From Kribbella capetownensis (GTDB lineage: Bacteria; Actinomycetota; Actinomycetes; Propionibacteriales; Kribbellaceae), in NCBI RefSeq assembly GCF_004331485.1, contig NZ_SJKD01000011.1, positions 216,161 to 280,160 of the forward strand: 64,000 nucleotides of DNA, read 5' to 3'. The stretch's first letter is position 1; every line of letters starts with the position of its first letter. This document shows positions 44,462 to 54,700 of this stretch, in pieces. Under the pieces are notes generated by a model. It was not told where the DNA came from. It saw only the letters and a program-made list of their open reading frames with translations, and made no database searches. A program made the translations under genes and the position numbers.

Positions 44462-45651
44462 TGGGCGAGTTCGCGGCGTACCAGGTCGCCCATGCGATGG
44501 AGGCCGTCGACGAGGCGCTCGTCGGCGATGCCGGAGAAGCTGAGGCGAGCGTGGTTGGGTTCCTGCTGGGTCGGGAAGAAGGTGGTGCCGGGGACATAGG
44601 CGACCTTGGCGTGAGGGAGCAGCGTTTGTCGCATGAAGTCCGCGGTGTCGAAGGTGTCGGGGAACGTGAGCCAGGTGAACAGACCGCCGTCGGGTCGGGT
44701 GAAGCGGACCTCCGGCGGCATGACCTCGTCGAGTGTCTTCAGGGCAAGATCGCGCTTGTGCCGGTAGACCGCGCAGGCGTCGGCGATGTGGCTGTCGATG
44801 TCGTACTGGCCGAGGTACGTCGCCGTCGCCGCCATGTTGAGTGTGCTGCTCTGGGTATCGGCGGCGAGCTTGAGCAGGCCGAGCTTCTCGAGTACGTCGG
44901 GTGCTGCCACCGCCCAGCCGAGTCGTACTCCGGGAGCAAGGATCTTGGAGAAGCTTCCGACATGAACGACGCGGCCCTCGGTGTCCAGGCTCTTCAGCGT
45001 CGGGATGTGGGTGCCCTCGTAGCGGAGGTCGCGGTACGGAGTGTCTTCCAGCACCAGGAGTTCATGGCGGTTGGCCAGCTCGATCAGGCGCCGGCGACGG
45101 TCCAGGCTGAGCGTGACACCGGTCGGGTTCTGAAAGTCGGGCACGGTGTAGAGGAGCCTTGCTCCCGGGTGGCGAGCGAGTGTTTCCTCGAGATGGTCCA
45201 TGTCCATCCCGTCCTCGTCGATGCGTACGGGCGCGTAGCGCGGTTCGTACGGCGCGAAGGCGATGAGTGCGCCGAGGAACGTGGGATTCTCGGTGACGAC
45301 GGTGTCGCCGGCGTTGAGGACGAGTTTGGCCGTGAGGTCGAGGCCTTGCTGGCCGCCTTGGATGACGAGTACGTCGTCGGCGCCGCAGGTGGTGCCGCCA
45401 CGGGTGAGCCGGTCAGCGATGCGTGCGCGCAGTTCCGGCAGCCCGCGGGACTCCGTGTACTGCAGGGTCCTGGCGTTCGCGGTGGTGAGGAGCTCGTGGA
45501 AGATCTCGCTCAATTCGTTCATCGGGAACAACGCTGGGTCGGGGTACCCGCCGCCGAAGGAGATGAGGTCCGGGTCGTCACCGAGCCGCAGGAGTTCGCG
45601 GATGGCGGACGGCCGGATGCCGCTCATCCGGTTCGCGTAGGGGATGGCCAC
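44458..45651 (-). CDS. PLP-dependent aminotransferase (MocR-type catalytic domain, 2-aminoadipate-like)
   Basis: The 397-residue fold-type I enzyme has SFGGGYPDPALFP (31-43), FQNPTG (173-178), LEDTPYRDLRYEG and the PLP lysine Lys236 in GSFSKILAPG. The pattern matches LysN/valine-pyruvate/2-aminoadipate aminotransferases without a GntR domain. Cytoplasmic; substrate undetermined. Stand-alone, and tail-to-tail with arsC. Confidence 0.92.
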   Translation of the reverse strand: MAIPYANRMSGIRPSAIRELLRLGDDPDLISFGGGYPDPALFPMNELSEIFHELLTTANARTLQYTESRGLPELRARIADRLTRGGTTCGADDVLVIQGGQQGLDLTAKLVLNAGDTVVTENPTFLGALIAFAPYEPRYAPVRIDEDGMDMDHLEETLARHPGARLLYTVPDFQNPTGVTLSLDRRRRLIELANRHELLVLEDTPYRDLRYEGTHIPTLKSLDTEGRVVHVGSFSKILAPGVRLGWAVAAPDVLEKLGLLKLAADTQSSTLNMAATATYLGQYDIDSHIADACAVYRHKRDLALKTLDEVMPPEVRFTRPDGGLFTWLTFPDTFDTADFMRQTLLPHAKVAYVPGTTFFPTQQEPNHARLSFSGIADERLVDGLHRMGDLVRRELAH

Positions 45652-45736
45652 GATCGCCTCCTGTCAGTCATGTCGAGTATCGCGGACAGGATGGCGTCAG
45701 TGTCGAGACCGTCCGGGCGTTGAACGGAGGCCGCGT

Positions 45737-46687
45737 TCAGAAGGTGGCGATCGGGTTGACGGGGCTGCCCGACGTACCGGCGAAGCGGACCGGCGCGACC
45801 GCGAGCTGGAAGTCCCACTGGCCGAGCTCGGCAGCCGTCGTCGCACACTCCTCCAGGTCGCAGTTGTCGAGCATCCACAGACCCATCGCGACGAGGCTCA
45901 CGGCGTGCACCGGCATCAGTACGTCGTCGTACCCCGACGGCTGAACGTCCTGGGGCGTGTCAGCGCCGATCAGCGCGACCTCCCGTTCATGCAGCCACGG
46001 TAGGCAGGACGCATGCCAGCCGGCCTGCGTGATACCGCCGGCCGCACCGGCCTCGTGGCGAGCGCGGCCATAGCCGGTCCGCAGCAGCACCGCGTCGCCG
46101 GATTGCACCTGCACACCCTGGCGACGCTCGGCCTCCTCGAGATCGTCGGGAAACACACCCTCACCCGGCTCCAGCCACGGCACATCGCGGACCGCCGCAA
46201 CGTCCAGCAGGACTCCCCGCGTGACAATCCCGTTCGCCGCCGCCGTGACGGCCGCCCACCCCGATCCCGCCGCGGCATCGACCAGCGAATGCGACCGCCC
46301 GTTGTACATCATGCCGTCCCAGAAAATATGGCACGGCGAATCCAGGTGAGTGATCGTGTTCCCGTGAAACATGATCCCGAGCCGCTCGTTCGAAAACCCC
46401 CACCGCCGATCCTTGTGAAACGCGGCCGGCATATGCTCCGCCCCCGGCATCTCCGCCGCACACGGACAAGCCGTAGTCGCCCGCTCCATCTCCTCCGGAA
46501 CGCCAACCTCCCACCCACACGACACACTCCGCCCATGCCGCACCGCCCTCACACCCGCCAGCCGAACCGCATCAGTGACGAAGTTCAAAGTCCCAAGCTC
46601 GTCGTTCTCCCCCCACCGCCCCCAATTAGACAACCCCCTGAAATACCCCAACACCTCATCCTGCCCAGGCACCCCACGCCCCGCCAT
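45737..46687 (-). CDS. Cyclase-family protein (kynurenine-formamidase-like)
   Basis: The 316-residue protein contains the metal-binding HGNTITHLDSPCHIFWDG motif with His108, His114, Asp116 and His120, the signature of the cyclase/KynB family, and a later GADTPQDVQ segment. Such enzymes hydrolyse amides or lactones using a metal. The ATG at 46687 begins the homologous region; a purine-rich tract lies upstream. It is divergent from an alpha/beta hydrolase gene. Confidence 0.88.
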   Translation of the reverse strand: MAGRGVPGQDEVLGYFRGLSNWGRWGENDELGTLNFVTDAVRLAGVRAVRHGRSVSCGWEVGVPEEMERATTACPCAAEMPGAEHMPAAFHKDRRWGFSNERLGIMFHGNTITHLDSPCHIFWDGMMYNGRSHSLVDAAAGSGWAAVTAAANGIVTRGVLLDVAAVRDVPWLEPGEGVFPDDLEEAERRQGVQVQSGDAVLLRTGYGRARHEAGAAGGITQAGWHASCLPWLHEREVALIGADTPQDVQPSGYDDVLMPVHAVSLVAMGLWMLDNCDLEECATTAAELGQWDFQLAVAPVRFAGTSGSPVNPIATF

Positions 46688-46948
46688 CACCACACCACCG
46701 CCTCCTCCACCACACACTCCAACGCACCAACCCCACCCAACCTGCCACAACACCAGCCCACCGCCCCACCACCCCAGCCGGCACGCGAGGGCGCACCTGC
46801 ACCACCAACACCCGCGGATCCGGCAATGCCGCGCCGCCGCTGGCGATCCCCCCACACGCGATCCAACCGCTGACAGTCCTGACGGCATTGGATCTCGAGA
46901 ACTCTGAGCGACGATCTCGTCGTATTGTGAGACTTGGGGGTAGGGCAG

Positions 46949-47785
46949 ATGGTGGACACGGCCTTTGTGACAGCACCGGACGGAAGAAGCATTGCGTACG
47001 CGGAATGGGGTGTGCGTGATGGGTGGCCATTGTTCGTGTTGCACGGCTGCCCCGGCAGTCGGTACTTGCGGCACATCGGCGGTGTCTACGAGCGGCATCG
47101 AGTTCGCGTGATCACCTATGACCTGCCCGGATACGGACTATCGACGCGTCGTCCGGGCCATCGGGTCGTAGACGCCGCCGAGGACGTCGCGCTGATCGCG
47201 GACGAGCTCGGGATCGACGAGTTCGCCGTACTCGGAATCTCGGCGGGCGGCCCGCGGGCGCTCGCCGTGGCCGCCCGGCTGCCTGAGCGAGTCACGCGAT
47301 GTGTAACCGAACTCAGCCCCGCCGAGTACGCCGCGTCCGACCTGGATTTCTTCGCCGGTATGCCCGACGCCGAGGTGGGCGAATGGGAGCGGCCCGCAGC
47401 CCACGACGCGGCCTGGCTCGCCGAACATGACTTTCGCGATCTGGCTGCGTGGCTCGACGGGCCTGACCCGGTGCCCGAGCTGTCCGGGGAGCTGCACGAC
47501 ATGCTCCTGCAGGCGCTTCGAGAGGGCGTCGTCAACGGGCCGGGTGGCTACATCGACGACCTCATCTCGCTGTCGGCCCCCTGGGGCTTCACGCTCGACG
47601 AGGTGAAAGCTCCGACCAGAGTGATGGCCGGAACCGAAGACGAAGGCATTCCCCGCCAGCACACCGAATGGCTCGTCGCGGGGATTCCTGACGCCGAGCC
47701 GATCTGGTCGCCAGGCGGCCACATCGCGGACCACTCGGGGGCCGAAGAGCGCTTGATCGGTTGGCTTGCGGGCGCACGTTCTTGA
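46949..47785 (+). CDS. Alpha/beta hydrolase
   Basis: The 278-residue protein has oxyanion loop LHGCPGSRYL (31-40), DLPGYGLST, and a nucleophile elbow GISAGG with Ser98. The catalytic acid is probably in MAGTEDEGIP and His in SPGGHIADHSG near the end. The ATG at 46949 has a GGGGGTAGGG site. Likely a cytoplasmic esterase or peptidase; no pathway context. Confidence 0.9.
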   Translation: MVDTAFVTAPDGRSIAYAEWGVRDGWPLFVLHGCPGSRYLRHIGGVYERHRVRVITYDLPGYGLSTRRPGHRVVDAAEDVALIADELGIDEFAVLGISAGGPRALAVAARLPERVTRCVTELSPAEYAASDLDFFAGMPDAEVGEWERPAAHDAAWLAEHDFRDLAAWLDGPDPVPELSGELHDMLLQALREGVVNGPGGYIDDLISLSAPWGFTLDEVKAPTRVMAGTEDEGIPRQHTEWLVAGIPDAEPIWSPGGHIADHSGAEERLIGWLAGARS

Positions 47786-48178
47786 TCGCTCACATTCGGC
47801 GGTGGTCTCGAGGGTGAGCGGCGGGCTGGAAGGGGCTAGCTCGGTCGGTTCGCCGGTGTCGGTCAAGCGAAGGAAGCGCGTGGCTGCGGCGAGGACTGCC
47901 ACGCGGCCGGCGGGGGAGGAAGTCTCCGAGTGCGAACGCGTCAGCCCGGGCGGACGCATCCCGCGACGGCCGGACGGCATCGTGGGCGGGCTCGTGGTGC
48001 GGGTCGTGGTGCGAAGTGGTGTCAACTCAGCGTGGTTCGCGAGGTGTGGTGCGAGTGCTACCGCAACTAAAGTCGCGGTAGAGGCGAGATGAGGTGCTGT
48101 CGTTCCTCCTCGTAAAGACAAGGTCGTCAGTTCAAGCTCGACGTGTGACCAGCCGGCAGACTGGAGCGAAAGGATCCG
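47786..48178. other. Intergenic, no gene recognised
   Basis: The 393 nt hold only unconvincing frames. It precedes the GNAT gene and its AAAGGA ribosome-binding site. Confidence 0.5.
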
Positions 48179-48802
48179 ATGGACGTGCGTGCAGCGGATG
48201 TCGACATTCCGTTCATATCGCTCTCGGATGGCGTGGTCACTCTTCGACCTTGGTCGAGAGATGACGCCGGGTTCATGGCGGAAGCATTCGCCGATCCAGC
48301 GATCCGGCGCTACAACGGGGCCCATGACCGACTCGGACGACCGGCTCCGCCAATGTCGATCGAGGACGCTGCAGCGATCATCGACGAGTTCGCGTCGAGC
48401 TGGCGGGCGCTCGTCGCGGCGGAGCCACCAACTGGTGTTGCATTCGCGATCACGGACGCGGCCTCTGGTGGCCTGGTCGGCTGCTGCGGCGTCGATGACT
48501 GGTCGAATGCAGACGTAGCGCAGTTCGGCTACTGGATCGGGCCGAGCGCGCGAGGACGCGGGTACGCCACTCGGGCGGTGGTTCTGCTCACACGGTGGTT
48601 GTTCGAACTCGGCGCAGCTCGCGCCTTCCTGACGGTCGAGGCTGACAATGAAGCGTCCGCTGCGGTGGCCCGCCGAGCGGGGTTCGTGCACGAGGGAACG
48701 ATGCGCGCACACAGCGTGTGGCAGGGCGAGCGCATCGACGTGATGTGGTTCGCGGCGCTGCCGCTCGAATGGCCGATGCGCGAGCCGGACGAACCAGCGT
48801 GA
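48179..48802 (+). CDS. GNAT acetyltransferase, RimJ/RimL type
   Basis: The 207-residue protein has the RimJ/L pattern: LRPWSRDDAGFMAEAFADP, IGPSARGRGYATRAVVLLTR (about 119-138, acetyl-CoA binding) and VEADNEASAAVARRAGFVHE. It would N-acetylate a protein N-terminus or small amine. It is the last intact gene before the decayed recombinase and tRNA fragment. Confidence 0.9.
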   Translation: MDVRAADVDIPFISLSDGVVTLRPWSRDDAGFMAEAFADPAIRRYNGAHDRLGRPAPPMSIEDAAAIIDEFASSWRALVAAEPPTGVAFAITDAASGGLVGCCGVDDWSNADVAQFGYWIGPSARGRGYATRAVVLLTRWLFELGAARAFLTVEADNEASAAVARRAGFVHEGTMRAHSVWQGERIDVMWFAALPLEWPMREPDEPA

Positions 48803-49007
48803 TGTGCAACGCGATCGCAGCCGGTCTGTCGAGTCCTTCGGGCGAGGGCAACGAGTCGGTGATGTACGCCATGGCCCGAAGGCACTGCCTGACCCCGGCG
48901 ACCTGCACCGGCGAGCGACGATGAGCACCTGGTCGACGACCTCCGGAGCGCAGACATAGGCGGCTTGCGCCACCTTCGTCCGGCCGCCGGCTTCCTCGCC
49001 GACTGCC

Positions 49008-49246
49008 ATCAGGCCGCGGCATTCGGCTTCCAGGCGCGTTGGCTGCCTGCTTGTCTGACTCCGCCAACCATGAGGCGTACATCCGAAGTGTGATTGTGCC
49101 GCCGTGACCGAGTCGGCCGGCCACAGTACGAATGTCTACGCCAGAGCTGATCAGCTCCGTGCTGAGTAGTGGCGCAGTCTTTGGAGATGGCTCCTGATGC
49201 CTAGGTCCGCGCACATCTTCGCGTACCGGTGGCTGACGATGCGGTT
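49008..49246 (-). pseudogene. Decayed tyrosine recombinase (integrase) C-terminal fragment
   Basis: Reading the minus strand from 49246 gives NRIVSHRYAKMCADLG then IRSHLQRLRHYSA. After a one-base deletion near 49164 the other frame continues TELISSGVDIRTVAGRLGHG, then TITLRMYASWLAESDKQAA. The combined order matches the catalytic box II of phage/ICE integrases (R in LRHYSATEL, H in GRLGH, Tyr in RMYASW). No N-terminal part was found. It is a relic of an earlier mobile element at this site. Confidence 0.8.
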
Positions 49247-49591
49247 CCCTTCATCCGTCGTCGGCGGTTGCGGGTGCGGTTGTGCTTGATCTCGGACGTG
49301 AGCTTGCCTCCGCCTGTCTGGGATCGGAGCTCATTCTGGAGGACGTCGACGGGTGGACTCGGCGGCGCGTCAGTGAGGCTGGAACCCGACGAGATGGTCG
49401 CTGGGCAGCGTCAGGCGGTCGTCATGTGGACAGCTTGTCCAGAGGATCGGCGCCGGCGCGCGGCGGACAGGTGTCTTCAAGGGGGCGTCGGCGGGGTAGT
49501 CGGTCGCGCGCGGCAGCGCGCAAGGGAGGTATGGGTGGGTGGGAGCGGCGTAGCGGGCTCGACGAGGAGCGGAGCGACGAGGAGGGGCTGC

Positions 49592-49627
49592 GTAGCACGC
49601 GTGGGGTAGACCCCCAGTACGTGCTAC
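49592..49627. terminator. Hairpin just downstream of the tRNA fragment
   Basis: GTAGCACG (49592-49599) and CGTGCTAC (49620-49627) are exact inverses, with a nested GGGG/CCCC pair inside. On the minus strand it lies 16 nt after the tRNA-like 3' end, where a tRNA gene's terminator would be. Confidence 0.6.
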
Positions 49628-49642
49628 GAAGCAGGCCTAAAG

Positions 49643-49679
49643 AGCCGGTGAGGGGACTCGAACCCCTAACCACCGCTTT
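49643..49679 (-). other. 3' fragment of a tRNA gene (putative attachment-site copy, probably tRNA-Thr)
   Basis: On the minus strand this is an anticodon-arm 3' half (AAAGCGGT), a variable loop, a complete T-arm (5-bp stem around TTCGAGT, 49651-49667) and a 7-nt acceptor strand CACCGGC (49644-49650). The 5' half and the matching GCCGGTG acceptor are absent upstream. This is what remains when an element integrates at a tRNA 3' end. Identity as tRNA-Thr(TGT) is from resemblance only. Confidence 0.75.
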
Positions 49680-49682
49680 CTA

Positions 49683-50242
49683 CGCACTCACCCGCCGTTG
49701 GTGTTCGTTGATGCTCAGATCTCTTACTGGCTTGGGGTTCTGGCATATTGAGCATCGGGCAGGCTGGCGTCGTTGGGCATCGTCTCGCCTTGAAAACCAT
49801 GGGCTAAACCATGGGGCCCCTCGGCGCCCGTACAACTGTTCCGAGTCCGCCTGCTGGCAGCTCATAGTGAAACCTGGTTTCTTTCACGGGCGGCTGCCTC
49901 GGGTGTCCAGTCAGCCAGCGGCGAACTTCCCCACCGTATGTCTTCAACCGACCCGTCCGCCGCCGAGATTCCACTCGACGCGGTCCACGACTATCAAATC
50001 CGTCGGCTTGAAATCTCGCGCGTTGCGCAACTCCCAGCTGTGAGCCCCACCTTGGCTGTGGCCCCCGACGATCTCTTCACTTCGACCCGTCGACATTCCC
50101 GTTCTTGGCGGCGAGCGGACCAGACCGCCTGGGACACGGTTGTTACCTGCAATACTCGGTGAAACCAGGTGAATCGCGGTCTCATTCGGTAGTGTTGGGG
50201 GCGCCTTCGCTCGGTACCACTAGTCGGCTGGAGGTTCATCTG
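49683..50242. other. Leader region of the BREX island, no clear gene
   Basis: The 560 nt between the tRNA fragment and the HTH gene carry only frames of doubtful reality, including a 74-residue plus-strand frame at 49938-50162. The BREX promoter must lie at its right end, but no convincing -35/-10 pair stands out. Confidence 0.5.
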
Positions 50243-50452
50243 GTGTCTGACCCCTGGCTGTCTGCTGACGACATCGCGACCCACCTTGGCGTCACGAAGG
50301 ACACGGTCTACGCCTGGATCGCCGAGAAGGCGATGCCTGCCCACAAGGTTGGTCGGCTGTGGAAGTTCCAAGCCAGCGAGGTCGACGAGTGGGTTCGGAG
50401 TGGTAGCCCTGCCGCCTCGGCCGAGGACAAAAGCCCGGGTGCCACCATGTGA
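50243..50452 (+). CDS. Excisionase-like helix-turn-helix protein at the head of the BREX operon
   Basis: 69 residues from a GTG eight nt after GGAGG (50230-50234). The whole protein is a MerR/excisionase-type winged helix: PWLSADDIATHLGVTKDTVY then KVGRLWKFQASEVDEWVR. It ends 68 nt before brxA. BREX loci often carry a regulator at the start, usually the WYL protein BrxR. Here the position suggests a small DNA-binding regulator, though a recombination directionality factor for the island is also possible. Confidence 0.82.
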   Translation: MSDPWLSADDIATHLGVTKDTVYAWIAEKAMPAHKVGRLWKFQASEVDEWVRSGSPAASAEDKSPGATM

Positions 50453-50520
50453 CCAGCCGAAACTGTCGGTAGCTGCCGATAGCCTGAACGACTTTGCTGA
50501 GACCAGAGGGGAGGGACCAC

Positions 50521-51153
50521 GTGAACGACGCACTGGCAACATCACCTCGGCGCTACGCCCTGTCGTTCACGACGGGCGCCCTCCTGGCACGTGAGGGCGC
50601 GCTGCTGGCTCCTGTCTACGTCGGGCGACGCGACTGGGAGCAGGTCCGCGACGATGCGGTTGAGGACAACCTCTTGCAGGCCCGGACCCACAGCACTGGT
50701 GTCCGGCTGGTGCGCGAGACGGTCAAGCGGCTGTCAGCTCTGACCGACGACGAGGTTGGGATGCTGATCGAGGCCACGGCGTCGGAGCGGGCACACCTCA
50801 TGTGGGCTGCCGCCTGCCGCCGCTACGAGCTCATCGGGGAGTTCGCCGAGGAGGTGCTGCGCGAGCGGTACCTCACTCTCGCCTCGACGCTGGCCTATGA
50901 GGACTTCGACAGCTTCGTCCGGACCAAGGCGTTCTGGCACGAGGAGCTGGCGGCCATCAAGGAGTCGACGCTGCAGAAGCTGAGGTCAAACGTGTTCAAG
51001 ATGCTGCAGCAGGCCGAGCTCCTGTCGGATGCGGGCTACATCATGCCTGCTGTGCTGTCCGAGCGAGTAGCGGCGCGGCTGAGCGCCCGCACGCCGAGTG
51101 ACCTGCGCTTCTTCCCTACCCAGACCGATACGGAGCAGGGGGCTGCATGGTGA
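50521..51153 (+). CDS. brxA: BREX protein BrxA (DUF1819)
   Basis: 210 residues from a GTG with a GGGGAGGG site. Features of DUF1819/BrxA: N-terminal YALSFTTGALLAREG, LARTHSTGVR-like region (LQARTHSTGVRLVRETVKRL), and a C-terminal LQKLRSNVFKMLQQAELLSD segment. The family is helical, NusB-like and binds DNA, and is a required accessory of type I BREX in studied systems. It overlaps brxB by 7 nt. Confidence 0.93.
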   Translation: MNDALATSPRRYALSFTTGALLAREGALLAPVYVGRRDWEQVRDDAVEDNLLQARTHSTGVRLVRETVKRLSALTDDEVGMLIEATASERAHLMWAAACRRYELIGEFAEEVLRERYLTLASTLAYEDFDSFVRTKAFWHEELAAIKESTLQKLRSNVFKMLQQAELLSDAGYIMPAVLSERVAARLSARTPSDLRFFPTQTDTEQGAAW

Positions 51154-51749
51154 TCCCGAAGACCCTACCCGAGCAGGAGGAGCACCTGTTCGCGGTGCTC
51201 AGTGGCCGGCGCTTCCTGCAGATGGAGGGCCTGAGCAACGAGGTTCCGTTCTTCATCTATCCGTACCCGCCGGAGGACGCTCTCACTGTCGCCGCGGCCA
51301 AGAAGCGGGTAAAGAACCGGCTGGCCGGCGCCGGGGTGACGGTCTTCGAGATCGACCTCTACGACCTGTCGGTCGAGCTGCTCAAAGAACGGAACGTCTG
51401 GGACCGGGTGATGGCAATCGAGCCGGACCAGGACAAGGGCGACTTCCGCGAGATGCTCCAGGGGATGCTCGACCCCCAGCTGCACATCGCCCCGGCGATC
51501 CGCGACCGGCTTGCGCAGGCGGACCTCGACATCTTCTTCCTCACCGGCATCGGTGAGGTCTTCCCGTACATCCGCTCACACAACGTGCTGAACAACCTGC
51601 AGTCGGTCGTCAAGGGCAAGCCGATGCTCATGTTCTTCCCGGGCCGCTACGAGCAGTCCGACACGTTGGGCTCCTCGCTCGTGCTGTTCGGCCGGCTCAA
51701 GGACGACCAGTACTACCGAGCCAAGAACATCCTCGAACAGGAGGCATGA
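51147..51749 (+). CDS. brxB: BREX protein BrxB (DUF1788)
   Basis: The 200-residue protein matches DUF1788: FFIYPYPPEDALTVAAAKKR near residue 35, FEIDLYDLSVELL, DIFFLTGIGEVFPYIRSHNV (about 128-147) and PMLMFFPGRYEQ near the C-terminus. BrxB is an essential small component of type I BREX with unknown biochemistry. The start overlaps brxA and the stop overlaps brxC by 4 nt. Confidence 0.94.
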   Translation: MVIPKTLPEQEEHLFAVLSGRRFLQMEGLSNEVPFFIYPYPPEDALTVAAAKKRVKNRLAGAGVTVFEIDLYDLSVELLKERNVWDRVMAIEPDQDKGDFREMLQGMLDPQLHIAPAIRDRLAQADLDIFFLTGIGEVFPYIRSHNVLNNLQSVVKGKPMLMFFPGRYEQSDTLGSSLVLFGRLKDDQYYRAKNILEQEA

Positions 51750-54700
51750 CCTCGATGCAGCTCGACCAGATCTTCGCCAAAGACATCCAGCGTCCGATCG
51801 AGGGCGTCATCAAAGCCGATGACACTACGCATCTGGGTACCGAGGTCGAGGAGTACGTCCTAACCAACGAGGCCGCCAAGGGGCTCGAGATCCTGCTGGA
51901 GGAGTACACCTCCTACACCAACGCCAACGGCGTGTGGATCTCCGGCTTCTTCGGCTCCGGTAAATCGCACATGCTCAAGATGCTCGCCCACCTGCTGGGC
52001 GACGTCGAAGGCCAGGATTACCCACGCCAGAACGTCTCGGACAGCTTCCGAGCCAAGACCCCCGACGCCTTCCTGCCCGGCCTGCTGAACAAGGCGGACC
52101 TTATTCCGGCCAAGAGTTTGCTGTTCAACATCGACCAGAAGGCAACCCTGATCTCCAAGGACCAGACAGACGCCTTGCTGAAGGTGTTCGTCAAGGTTCT
52201 CGACGAGTCCCGCGGATACTACGGCAACCAGGGACACGTCGCCCGCTTCGAGCGCGACCTCGACAACCGTGGCCAGTACCAGGCATTCCAGGAGGCGTTC
52301 GAACGCACTGCTGGCATCCCATGGACCCAGGGACGCGAGCAGAGCGCCCTGGAAGGACCGAGCATCGACCGGGCTTTCGCCGAGGTCAACGGCGGGAGTG
52401 CCGACGGCATCATCCGGCAGTACAGCGCCTCGTACTCAGTCTCGATCGAGGACTTCGCCGACGAGGTCAAGGCCTGGCTGGATAGGCAGGGCGACCCGGC
52501 CTTCCGGCTCAACTTCTTCGTTGACGAGGTCGGCCAGTTCATCGGCAGCGACACCAAGCTGATGCTCAACCTTCAGACCATCGCCGAGTCGCTCAACACC
52601 AAGTGCGGTGGACGGGCGTGGGTGTTCGTCACGAGCCAGGAGGACATGGAGAAGGTCATCGGTGACCGCACCCGCCAGCAAGGCAACGACTTCTCCAAGA
52701 TCCAGGCCCGCTTCAAGACTCGCCTCAAGCTGACCAGCGCCGACGTCGAGGAAGTCATCCGCAAGCGCCTGCTGGAGAAGAACGACGCCGGTGTCGGTGC
52801 ACTGTCGGTGATCTACGCCGAGCAGCACGCCAACTTCAAGACCCTGTTCGACTTCGTCGACGGCGCCAAGACCTACCGCAACTACACTGACGAGACCCAC
52901 TTCGTCGGGACCTATCCGTTCGTCAGCTACCAGTTCCCGCTCTTCCAGGCCGCGATCGAGGGCATCTCGGACCACAACGTCTTCGAGGGGCGCAACAGCT
53001 CAGTCGGCGAACGCTCAATGCTCGGCGTCGTCCAGCAGGTCGCCAAGGACATCGGCAACGTCCAGGTCGGCCAGCTCGCCACCTTCGATAGCATGTTCGC
53101 CGGCATCCGCGCCTCGCTGAAGTCGGCCGCCCAGCGCTCGATCGACGTCGCCGAGCGCAACCTCGACAACGACCTGGCGATCCGGCTGCTTAAAGTACTG
53201 TTCCTGGTCAAGTACATCGAGAGCTTCCAGGCCACGCCACGCAACCTCACGGTGCTGGTCTACGACCGCTTCGGCCTCGACCTTCCGGCGCTGTCGGAGC
53301 AGGTCAAGGAGGCGCTGACCGTCCTGGAGACCCAGACCTACGTCCAGCGAAACGGCAACGCCTACGAGTACCTGACCAACGAAGAGCAGGTCATCGAGGA
53401 GGAGATCAAGAACGTCGACATCGATGCCTCCGAGGTGAGCGGTCGGCTGTTCAAGATCCTGTCCGGCGACGTCATCAAGACCAGCAAGATCCGCTACGCC
53501 AAGAACGGGCAGGACTTCCCGTTCGGCTTCAAGCTCGACGACCAGGCCCACGGCTCCCAGAAGGAGCTGGCGGTCCACTTCATCTCCCCGGAGTACCCGT
53601 ATTCGCCCGAAGAGATCCGCATGCACAGCGCGGGCAAGGACGAGCTGCGCGTCATCCTCGAGGCGGACGCCCGGGTACCGTCGGACCTGCGGCTGCTGAT
53701 CAAGACCGAGAAGTACATCAAGCGCAAGCAGGGCACCTCGCTCTCGGCTATCGAGGGCCAGATCCTGCAGACCAAGGGTGCGCAGAACATCGACCGCGAG
53801 AAGGAGCTGATCGAGCGGGTCAAGGCCTCGGTAGGCAAGTCCACCCTGGTCATCAACGCCGCCGACATCACCTCCAGCTCACAGGACGCCCTGGTTCGGG
53901 TGACCGATGGCTTCCAGGACCTGATCAGCCGCACCTACACCCAGCTCAAGCTGCTCGATGGCAGAACGTACAGCGAGCAGCAGGTCGCTGGAGCAGCCAA
54001 CCCCGACAGTGGCCTGTTCGACGCTGCTGACGCCAGCAAGCTCTTCGCGCCGTCGGAGGAGGTGCTGTCGTTCGTCCTGCGCAAAGAGGCTCTCGGTGAG
54101 CAGGTCGCTGTGAAGACCATCGTCGACAGCTTCACGGCCAAGCCGTACGGCTGGGACCTGGCCTCGATCGAAGTCCTGATCGCCTACCTGATCGGCACCT
54201 CCAAGGTCACGCTCACCGTCGACGGCAACCTCCTCAAGCGCTCCGAGGTCGCCACGGCGCTACGCAACACCCAGAAGCACGCCCACGTTGTGGTGTCGCC
54301 GCAGAAGACCTTCGACGAGCGCAAGGTCGCGGCCTTCCGCAAGTTCTGCACCGACTTCTTCGACGAGGGCAACACCCCTAAGGACCCGCTGGAGCTGGCT
54401 CGGCACGGCGCCGACAAGCTGAAGGCCAAGCGCGACGAGCTTAAGGCCACGATCACCGGCTCGAAGTACCCGTTCGTGGCCCAGCTCTCCGCTCCGGTCG
54501 ATCTGCTCGACCAGGTGGTTGGCAAGCCCGACGACTGGTATCTGTCCGACTTCAACCTGGGCGACGATCTGCTCGACGCCAAGGAGTCCACGATCGACCC
54601 GATCCAGGCGTTCCTCAGCGGTGGGCAGAAGGTCATCTACGACGACGCCGTCGCTCTGCTGACCGCCCACAGCAGCAACCTCGGCTACGTGCCGTCCGGC

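Noticed and set aside
47138..49009. 623-residue minus-strand open frame across the hydrolase and GNAT genes
   Set aside because: It is antisense to two genes with clear families, has no homologous motifs and its residue composition is typical of a shadow frame in GC-rich DNA.
49938..50162. 74-residue plus-strand frame before the BREX HTH gene
   Set aside because: No ribosome-binding site, no family motif and a composition unlike the neighbouring genes.
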